A stretch of 64,000 nucleotides of DNA, taken from Streptomyces sp. NRRL F-2580 (lineage in GTDB: Bacteria > Actinomycetota > Actinomycetes > Streptomycetales > Streptomycetaceae). The translations under genes and the position numbers were made by a program. Position 1 is the stretch's first letter. Each line of letters begins with the position of its first letter. Shown one piece after another: positions 58,261 through 64,000 of the stretch. Under the pieces are notes generated by a model. The model was not told where the DNA came from and did not search any database. It saw nothing but the letters and a program-made list of their open reading frames with translations. The DNA is taken from NCBI RefSeq assembly GCF_000720115.1, contig NZ_JOIR01000004.1:186001-250000 (forward strand), read 5' to 3'.

Positions 58261-59052
58261 ATGCCGCCCGCCAGGAAGAAGCAGCGCACCTTCGACCCCG
58301 CCAGGATCCGCACGGCCGTCACCGCGCAGTTCGCGCATGTCGGCAAGGCCGTGGGGGAGTTGGGACCCGAGCAGCTGGCACGGCCCAGCGGGCTCGGGGA
58401 CTGGACCGTCGCCGACCTCGCCGCGCACATCGCCTGGATCGCGGACTCCCTGGCCGCCGGCCTCGCCCGGCCGCCCGCCGCCCTCGCCGAACTGTCCGCC
58501 GTCGAATGGCCCTTCGCCACCGCGTCCCTCGCCGGGAAGATCTCCGAAGCGGCCCGGGAGACCCTCGCCGGCGCCCCGCTGCCCGAGCTGTACGAGCGGG
58601 CGGGCGCCCGCATGGCCGAGGCGCTCGCGGCGAACCCGGACGCCCGCGTGCTGGACCTGTGGATCGGGGACATGACCCTGGCCGACTTCCTGGTCACCCG
58701 GACCGTCGAGCTGGTGGTCCACACCGACGACCTGAACCGGGCCGCCGGACTGGACATCCCGATCGAGCGGCAGGCGCTGGCCGCCTGCACCCGGCTGCTC
58801 GCCGACGCCCTCGCGCTCAAGGCCCCAGGCGGCGCGGTCGAGGTACGGATCCCGCCCTTCGCGGTGGTGCAGTGCGTCGAGGGGCCGCGCCATACCCGCG
58901 GCACCCCGCCGAACGTGGTGGAGACCGACCCGCTCACCTGGATCCGGCTCGCGACCGGCCGTACGGGATGGGCCGAGGCACTCGACGGGGCGCGGGTCAG
59001 CGCCGGCGGCGAGCGGGCCGATCTGTCCGCGCTGCTCCCGCTGATGAGCTGA
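58261..59052 (+). CDS. Mycothiol-dependent maleylpyruvate isomerase-like protein
   Basis: A 263-residue DinB/MDMPI-fold protein. The N-terminal helical bundle has GLGDWTVADLAAHIAWIADSL with a conserved His, and a second His in VELVVHTDDLNRA. The C-terminal part (PPFAVVQCVEGPRHTRGTPPNVVETDPLTWIRLATGRTGW) is the small sterol-carrier-like domain found in this group. It likely uses mycothiol; the substrate is unknown. There is no Shine-Dalgarno. TAGGGT (58249-58254) ends six bases before the ATG, so it is probably leaderless. Confidence 0.82.
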   Translation: MPPARKKQRTFDPARIRTAVTAQFAHVGKAVGELGPEQLARPSGLGDWTVADLAAHIAWIADSLAAGLARPPAALAELSAVEWPFATASLAGKISEAARETLAGAPLPELYERAGARMAEALAANPDARVLDLWIGDMTLADFLVTRTVELVVHTDDLNRAAGLDIPIERQALAACTRLLADALALKAPGGAVEVRIPPFAVVQCVEGPRHTRGTPPNVVETDPLTWIRLATGRTGWAEALDGARVSAGGERADLSALLPLMS

Positions 59053-59098
59053 GCGCGGCCAGACGGAACCGACCCGGCGCCCCGTCCGTCCCAGGGGC

Positions 59099-59911
59099 AT
59101 GCGTACCTTCCGGCACGTCCACGGCCCCGCGGGCCCGGCCCTCGTACTCGCACTCGCCCTCGGTCTGGCCGGCTGCGACCAGACCGCGGAGAGCGGGAGC
59201 GCCCCGCTGCCCGCCGTCGTGGGCTCCTGGGCCGTCGAGTCCCTGACCACCGGCGGCCGCACCCTGCACGCCCCCGAGTCCGCCCGCGTCGACATCGCGC
59301 AGGACACGGCCAAGGGCAGCTACGGCTGCAACGGTTTCCGGGCGGCGGTCGTCCTCGACGGCACCTCCGCCCTGACCGTCACCCCCGGCATGTCGACCAC
59401 CCTGGCCTGCCCGGACATGGAATTCGAGACGGCCTTCGCCAAGCTGTTCTCGGGCCGGCTGACGATCGACCGGGGGCCCGATCGGCTCACCCTGAAGACC
59501 GCCGACGGGAGCACCATCGCCATGACCTCGCAGCCCCGTGACCCGGACGCCCCGCTCATCGTCACCGACTGGACCGTCGACTCGCTGATCAGCGGGGAGA
59601 CCGTGTCCTCCGTACCCGCCGAGGCCGCCGGCAAGGCCCGGTTCGCCATCGCCGCGGACGGCACCGCGGGCGGCACCCTCGGCTGCAACCGGTTCAGCGC
59701 CAAGGCGACCGTGGACGGCCCCACGGTCACCTTCGGCCCGCTCACCACGACCCGGATGGCCTGCGAGGGCCCGGCGGGCGAGGTCGAGCGGACGCTGACC
59801 GCGCTGTTCGGCAGCGGCCCGCTCACCACGAAGATCGACGGCCGGACCCTCACCCTCACCGCCCCGGACGGCACGGGCCTGACCGCCAAGGCCTCCTCCG
59901 CCGCCGAGTGA
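59099..59911 (+). CDS. META-domain lipoprotein
   Basis: The 270-residue protein has a signal peptide ending in the lipobox LAGC. Two META/HslJ-like beta domains follow, each with the marker G-C-N: YGCNGFRAAVVL and LGCNRFSAKATV, then TLACPDMEFE and RMACEGPAGE. META proteins are envelope stress or drug-tolerance factors. GGGG precedes the ATG. It is convergent with the HIT-like gene, with one base between the stops. Confidence 0.87.
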   Translation: MRTFRHVHGPAGPALVLALALGLAGCDQTAESGSAPLPAVVGSWAVESLTTGGRTLHAPESARVDIAQDTAKGSYGCNGFRAAVVLDGTSALTVTPGMSTTLACPDMEFETAFAKLFSGRLTIDRGPDRLTLKTADGSTIAMTSQPRDPDAPLIVTDWTVDSLISGETVSSVPAEAAGKARFAIAADGTAGGTLGCNRFSAKATVDGPTVTFGPLTTTRMACEGPAGEVERTLTALFGSGPLTTKIDGRTLTLTAPDGTGLTAKASSAAE

Positions 59912-59912
59912 C

Positions 59913-60506
59913 TCAGACGTGCGCCGTGCCGCCGTCCTTCGCCATCGCGGCGGCGATGGTGCGCGCGGATGCTGCCCACACCTCGTCCGGGAGCTTCGGC
60001 AGCACGTCGTCCCACAGGGGCAGGCACGTCCCGCGCATCTGCACCATCCCCTCGGGTCGGGCGATCAGGAACACGTGCAGATGGGCTCCGCCGTCCCCCC
60101 ACTTGTTCACGTGCACACGGGCGATCCCGCCCAGGGTGCGGATCGCACGTTCCACCCGCTGGAGCATCCCGCCGAGCTCGGCCGCTCGCTCGGCCGGCAG
60201 GTCCAGCAGGTCGTGGTGGCCGCGCGGCAACAGCAGCACCATGGCCGGCAGCGCCCCGTGCTCGCCGTGCAGCCGCCAGTGCTCGTCCGTCCAGAGGAAC
60301 TCCGAGTCGGGGCGGGTGCAGGAGGCGCAGGAGTCCGGCCCGGCCTCGCCTCTGCGGGGCGGTTCGGGCAGTACCGGCTCCTCCAGCACCTTGATACGGA
60401 GGTCCCCCTCGTAAGGGAAGATCTCCCAGAGCGGGATGCCGTCGGCGGGGAAGGGTATCCGCTCGCCGATCGGCAACCGGCGTACGTACTCACTGGGTTC
60501 GGTCAT
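59913..60506 (-). CDS. HIT-like nucleotide hydrolase/transferase
   Basis: A 197-residue protein with a His-x-His-x type motif (HVNKWGDGGAHLHVFLIAR), typical of the HIT/GalT superfamily, and a Cys pair SCASCTRP that may bind zinc. PAMVLLLPRGHHDLLDLP matches the central strands. It would act on a nucleotide conjugate; the substrate is unknown. It is downstream of the sulfatase gene on the same strand, 19 bases apart, so they may be co-transcribed. ATG at 60506 is chosen; an upstream in-frame ATG lies inside the sulfatase gene. Confidence 0.78.
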   Translation of the reverse strand: MTEPSEYVRRLPIGERIPFPADGIPLWEIFPYEGDLRIKVLEEPVLPEPPRRGEAGPDSCASCTRPDSEFLWTDEHWRLHGEHGALPAMVLLLPRGHHDLLDLPAERAAELGGMLQRVERAIRTLGGIARVHVNKWGDGGAHLHVFLIARPEGMVQMRGTCLPLWDDVLPKLPDEVWAASARTIAAAMAKDGGTAHV

Positions 60507-60525
60507 GAAGCGATCATGGCAAGGC

Positions 60526-61959
60526 TCAGCCCGGGTAGGGGAGCAGCCCGGCGTCCACGCGTTCCCAGGCCGACCGCAGCTGTGCCAGGCGGGCCCGTTC
60601 CACGGCGGCCCTGTCGGCCTGCTCGCGGACGTCACCGGCCAGGTTGAACAGCTGGTCCTTGCCCGCCTTGCCGCGGTAGTACTTCCAGTCGCCGCGGCGC
60701 AGCGCCCGCTCCCCCCGCACCCGCCAGAACAGGTCCCGCTCGGCGACCTTCTCGCCGCGCAGCAGGTAGCCGGCCAGGCTCACCCCGTCCAGCGGGTAGG
60801 CCGGGTGCGGGCGGGCCCCGGCGAGCTCCAGCAGGGTCGCGGTCCAGTCGGGGCTGAACACGGGAACGTGGCTGACCTGGCCGCCGTCCAGGCGGGCGGG
60901 CCAGCGCGCGATGTTCGGCACCCGGATCCCGCCCTCCTGCAGGGAGGCTTTGTTGCCGGACAGCGGCCAGTTGTACGAGAAGCGCTCGCCGCCGTTGTCG
61001 CTGGAGAAGACGACCAGGGTGTCCTCCTCCTGGCCGGAGCGCTTCAGCGCCTTCAGCACCTCGCCGACCGAGCGGTCGAGGTCCTCGACCATCTCCTTGT
61101 ACTTCTCGACGGAGCCCCCGTCCTGGTGCCACAGGGCGCGGCCGTCGCCCGCCTTGATCCGCCGGACGATCTCGGCGCTCTCCTCGGTGTCCCCGTCGGC
61201 GATCCACGGCCAGTGCGGGGTGGTGAAGTTGAGGTTCAGCAGCCACGGCTTGCCGTGGTGGTCGCGGGAGACGTACTCGCTCGCCCGCTCCGTGATGATC
61301 CGCGTGTAGTACCGCAGGTCCTTGTACTCGGCGTCGCCCTCGTAGAGGTCGTACTCGCCGGCCAGACCCAGCTTGGAGTAGTACTCCAGGGCCCCGCCGA
61401 AGTTGCCGAAGAACTCGTCCCAGCCGGACCGGGTCGGGCTGTAGTCGGGCAGGTAGCCCGCGTGCCACTTGCCGATCAGCGCGGTGGCGTAGCCGGCCCC
61501 CTTCAGCAGCGAGGCCAGCGTCGGGTGCGTGGGGTCGAGGCCCACCGACTTGTCCGCGATCGGCTCGGCCAGCCCGCCCTTGGTACGGCCCGGGTAGCGC
61601 CCGGTGTACAGGCTGAACCGGGTCGGCGAGCAGGTCGCGGAGCCCGAGTAGGCGTCGGTGAAGCGGACGCCCTGGCGGGCCAGCCGGTCGAGGTTCGGGG
61701 TCTTGATGTGCGGGGAGCCGTACGCGGAGAGGTCGGCCCAGCCCAGGTCGTCCCCCAGGACGAACAGGATGTTGGGCCTGCGGGCACGCCGGCCGAGGTC
61801 GGCCCGGAACTCCCGTTCCCGGGGGCCCGCGGCCGGGGCGTCGGCGGCCTCCGCGGCCTCGGCGGGGGCGGCGCCCAGCCCCACGGCGGCGCCCGCCGCG
61901 CTCACGCCCACGGCGCCTCCGAAGGCACGACGGGACAGCTTGTTCTCGTACGAAGACAC
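60526..61959 (-). CDS. Secreted sulfatase (Tat substrate)
   Basis: A 477-residue arylsulfatase-family hydrolase. The N-terminus KLSRRAFGGAV is a twin-arginine signal. The catalytic motif CSPTR (110-114) gives formylglycine from Cys110. Metal ligands are in NILFVLGDDLGW (Asp70, Asp71) and VVFSSDNGGE. It releases sulfate outside the cell. The GTG start follows GGAG. Upstream on the same strand lies a Cys-containing leader peptide (62076-62171) that could link expression to cysteine or sulfur status. A formylglycine-generating enzyme is not encoded in the window. Confidence 0.92.
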   Translation of the reverse strand: MSSYENKLSRRAFGGAVGVSAAGAAVGLGAAPAEAAEAADAPAAGPREREFRADLGRRARRPNILFVLGDDLGWADLSAYGSPHIKTPNLDRLARQGVRFTDAYSGSATCSPTRFSLYTGRYPGRTKGGLAEPIADKSVGLDPTHPTLASLLKGAGYATALIGKWHAGYLPDYSPTRSGWDEFFGNFGGALEYYSKLGLAGEYDLYEGDAEYKDLRYYTRIITERASEYVSRDHHGKPWLLNLNFTTPHWPWIADGDTEESAEIVRRIKAGDGRALWHQDGGSVEKYKEMVEDLDRSVGEVLKALKRSGQEEDTLVVFSSDNGGERFSYNWPLSGNKASLQEGGIRVPNIARWPARLDGGQVSHVPVFSPDWTATLLELAGARPHPAYPLDGVSLAGYLLRGEKVAERDLFWRVRGERALRRGDWKYYRGKAGKDQLFNLAGDVREQADRAAVERARLAQLRSAWERVDAGLLPYPG

Positions 61960-62075
61960 AGGTACTCCAAGGCACGGTCCGCCGGCCGGCTCCGGGCGGG
62001 GCGCGGGACGGCGCGCGGCACGGCGGAGCAGGGCGGGGCGGAGCGGAAATGAGAAGAGGAGGAGACGAGTTGCGG

Positions 62076-62171
62076 CTACGCGGAACAGCGACAGATGGCG
62101 CTCGCGACACGGACCAGGTCCACGTGCCGGCGCTCGACGAGGGTGACGGTGCGGTCACCGAGAGGCTGCAT
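62076..62171 (-). CDS. Putative sulfur-responsive leader peptide
   Basis: A 31-residue reading frame, 116 bases upstream of the sulfatase start on the same strand. Its end, RRHVDLVRVASAICRCSA, matches the streptomycete leader-peptide type that ends in C-R-x and precedes sulfur-metabolism genes. Two Cys codons stand at the C-terminus, as expected for a cysteine attenuator. The ATG at 62171 is inferred; ATG further upstream in the same frame is possible. The gap between leader and sulfatase is GC rich and could fold into competing stems. Confidence 0.7.
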   Translation of the reverse strand: MQPLGDRTVTLVERRHVDLVRVASAICRCSA

Positions 62172-62319
62172 GGACCGAGAGCCTGTACGAATGCCTTCGT
62201 GCATGTCAACAAGGTGATCCGAATACCGAGACGGAGGCGTCCGGTCACCCTCTGTGCTGTGACATTTCCCGGCCGTCCCCAATTCGGACCAGTGGTCGAT
62301 CTCGCCTACACTCGGAAGC

Positions 62320-63837
62320 GTGCCTCGTGGTGATGGACGACTCAACCACGACCTGCTCCCCGGCGAAAAGGGCCCCCAGGACGCTTGCGGCGTCTTCGGT
62401 GTCTGGGCTCCGGGTGAAGAGGTCGCCAAGCTCACCTACTTCGGACTGTATGCACTGCAGCACCGCGGACAAGAGTCCGCGGGAATCGCTGTGAGCAACG
62501 GTTCCCAGATCCTCGTCTTCAAGGACATGGGCCTCGTTTCCCAAGTCTTCGACGAAACCTCTCTCGGCTCGCTCCAAGGTCATATCGCGGTCGGTCACGC
62601 CCGCTATTCGACCACCGGGGCCTCCGTCTGGGAGAACGCGCAGCCCACTTTCCGCGCGACCGCCCACGGCTCGATCGCCCTGGGTCACAACGGCAACCTG
62701 GTGAACACCGCCGAGCTCGCCGAGATGGTCGCCGACCTCCCCCGTCAGGACGGGCGTGCCACCCAGGTGGCCGCCACCAATGACACCGACCTGGTCACCG
62801 CCCTGCTCGCGGGGCAGACCGACGAGGACGGCAAGCCCCTGACGATCGAGGAGTCGGCCACCAAGGTTCTCCCGAAGGTCAAGGGCGCCTTCTCCCTCGT
62901 CTTCATGGACGAGGGGACGCTCTACACCGCCCGTGACCCGCAGGGCATCCGCCCGCTGGTCCTCGGCCGCCTGGAGCGCGGCTGGGTGGTCGCGAGCGAG
63001 ACCGCCGCCCTCGACATCTGCGGCGCCAGCTTCGTCCGCGAGGTCGAGCCGGGCGAGCTCATCGCGATCGACGAGAACGGCCTGCGCACCTCCCGATTCG
63101 CGGAAGCGAAGCCCAAGGGCTGTGTCTTCGAGTACGTCTACCTGGCGCGCCCGGACACCGACATCGCCGGCCGGAACGTCTACCTCTCGCGTGTCGAGAT
63201 GGGCCGGCGCCTGGCCAAGGAAGCCCCGGTCGACGCCGACCTGGTGATAGCGACGCCGGAGTCCGGTACGCCGGCCGCCGTCGGATACGCCGAGGCCAGC
63301 GGGATCCCGTACGGCGTCGGCCTGGTCAAGAACGCCTACGTGGGCCGGACCTTCATCCAGCCCTCGCAGACGATCCGCCAGCTCGGCATCCGCCTGAAGC
63401 TCAACCCGCTCAAGGAAGTCATCCGCGGCAAGCGCCTCGTGGTCGTCGACGACTCGATCGTCCGCGGCAACACCCAGCGCGCTCTCGTCAAGATGCTCCG
63501 CGAGGCCGGCGCGGCGGAGGTCCACATCCGGATCTCCTCGCCGCCGGTGAAGTGGCCGTGCTTCTTCGGCATCGACTTCGCCACGCGGGCCGAGCTGATC
63601 GCCAACGGCATGACGGTCGACGAGATCGCCACGTCGCTGGGCGCGGACTCCCTCTCCTACATCTCGCTCGACGCGATGATCGAGGCGACCACCATCCAGA
63701 AGCCCAACCTCTGCCGTGCCTGCTTCGACGGCGAGTACCCGATGGACCTGCCCGACCCGCAGCTCCTGGGCAAGCAGCTCCTGGAGACCGAGCTCGCGGG
63801 CGGCACCGACGCCGCCGACGCGCTCCGCCGTCCGTAG
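62320..63837 (+). CDS. purF: Amidophosphoribosyltransferase
   Basis: A 505-residue first enzyme of purine synthesis (PRPP + glutamine to phosphoribosylamine). A 22-residue propeptide precedes the nucleophile in DACGVFGVW (Cys23). The glutamine site is HARYSTTG...HNGNLVN. The PRPP loop is VVVDDSIVRGNT. Iron-sulfur cysteines lie in CFFGID and NLCRACFDGEYP. The GTG at 62320 has no Shine-Dalgarno; TACACT (62307-62312) ends seven bases before it, so the mRNA is probably leaderless. purM follows 105 bases downstream. Confidence 0.97.
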   Translation: MPRGDGRLNHDLLPGEKGPQDACGVFGVWAPGEEVAKLTYFGLYALQHRGQESAGIAVSNGSQILVFKDMGLVSQVFDETSLGSLQGHIAVGHARYSTTGASVWENAQPTFRATAHGSIALGHNGNLVNTAELAEMVADLPRQDGRATQVAATNDTDLVTALLAGQTDEDGKPLTIEESATKVLPKVKGAFSLVFMDEGTLYTARDPQGIRPLVLGRLERGWVVASETAALDICGASFVREVEPGELIAIDENGLRTSRFAEAKPKGCVFEYVYLARPDTDIAGRNVYLSRVEMGRRLAKEAPVDADLVIATPESGTPAAVGYAEASGIPYGVGLVKNAYVGRTFIQPSQTIRQLGIRLKLNPLKEVIRGKRLVVVDDSIVRGNTQRALVKMLREAGAAEVHIRISSPPVKWPCFFGIDFATRAELIANGMTVDEIATSLGADSLSYISLDAMIEATTIQKPNLCRACFDGEYPMDLPDPQLLGKQLLETELAGGTDAADALRRP

Positions 63838-63867
63838 GCGATTCTCGGTTCGCCCTGCTCAACCTGC

Positions 63868-63905
63868 GCTGGGCCCTCTCTTTGAGGCTTCTCCGGGGGC
63901 CCAGC
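63868..63905 (+). terminator. Hairpin between purF and purM
   Basis: GCTGGGCCC/GGGCCCAGC makes a 9-bp stem with a 20-base loop that contains a smaller pairing. It could be a partial terminator or an attenuator between the two genes. Confidence 0.45.
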
Positions 63906-63942
63906 ACCACACGCAGTAACGACACGAAAGCTCTCTCCTGTC

Positions 63943-64000
63943 ATGACAGAGAAGACCACCGGTGCCAGCTACGCAGCCGCAGGCGTGGACATCGAAGCGG
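63943..64000 (+). CDS. purM: Phosphoribosylformylglycinamidine cyclo-ligase, start (partial)
   Basis: The ATG at 63943 opens a frame reading MTEKTTGASYAAAGVDIEA to the window edge. SYAAAGVDI is the conserved N-terminus of AIR synthetase, and the position after purF fits. CTCTC only weakly suggests a ribosome site. The gene runs out of the window. Confidence 0.88.
   Translation, partial: MTEKTTGASYAAAGVDIEA

Overview
The window is chromosomal DNA of a high-GC actinomycete, almost certainly a Streptomyces. Evidence is the strong third-position GC bias, many GTG/TTG starts, ATGA and TAGTG gene overlaps, two neighbouring SigB/SigF-type sporulation sigma factors, an Lsr2-like protein, a 6C RNA, and Streptomyces-type parS sites. 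Gene order from about 27 to 64 kb (sigma pair, tadA, upp, SRP RNA, dnaX, purD, purC, lsr2-like, purSQL, purF, purM) matches, from memory, the S. coelicolor SCO4034-SCO4087 region on the arm close to oriC. Three parS sites fit that position.

Region by region. 0.3-5.1 kb: a five-gene, translationally coupled operon (two acyl-CoA dehydrogenases, a MaoC/DUF35 fusion, a small MaoC protein, a thiolase-like lipid-transfer protein) with the gene content of the mycobacterial igr operon, which shortens steroid side chains. 5.2-8.1 kb: an ECF sigma factor, tandem parS, an acyl-CoA ligase and a monooxygenase-fold membrane protein. 8.1-12.1 kb: a 1,138-residue PAS/receiver protein whose kinase core looks dead, and a subtilisin-inhibitor-like protein. 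12.3-17 kb: tRNA-Ser and tRNA-Arg, a PH-like protein, an SMP-30/Lrp divergon with a DUF2797 gene, and a monooxygenase/amidohydrolase pair. 17-23 kb: an OmpR-type two-component system (a parS lies inside the kinase gene) followed by a GT2-GtrA fusion and a GT39-type glycosyltransferase. 23-27 kb: TetR, a MarR-MFS efflux operon with a clear double operator, and small envelope proteins.

27-35 kb: two paralogous sporulation/stress sigma factors, small membrane and secreted proteins, a 6C small RNA, tRNA-Ser(CGA), tadA with its partner gene, a universal stress protein, upp, and a LytR_C membrane protein. 35-41 kb: a HerA-like ATPase, an orphan OpcA, a cupin, a DNA glycosylase, a VOC protein, a lipoprotein, and a decayed tyrosine integrase abutting tRNA-Ser(GGA). 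41.5-50 kb: SRP RNA, dnaX, purD, a membrane protein resembling an inactivated M48 peptidase, a dimethylformamidase-type protein, and purC. 50-54 kb: a NarL-type two-component/ABC exporter module between two near-identical tRNA-Gly(GCC) genes, with a three-arm operator. 54-64 kb: lsr2-like, purSQL, an MDMPI-fold protein, a META-domain lipoprotein, an HIT-like protein, a sulfatase preceded by a Cys-rich leader peptide, purF, and the start of purM.

De novo purine synthesis is the main pathway (purD, C, S, Q, L, F and the start of M, in four transcription units). Several housekeeping genes here lack a Shine-Dalgarno and have a TANNNT box 6-8 bases before the start codon, which suggests leaderless mRNAs.
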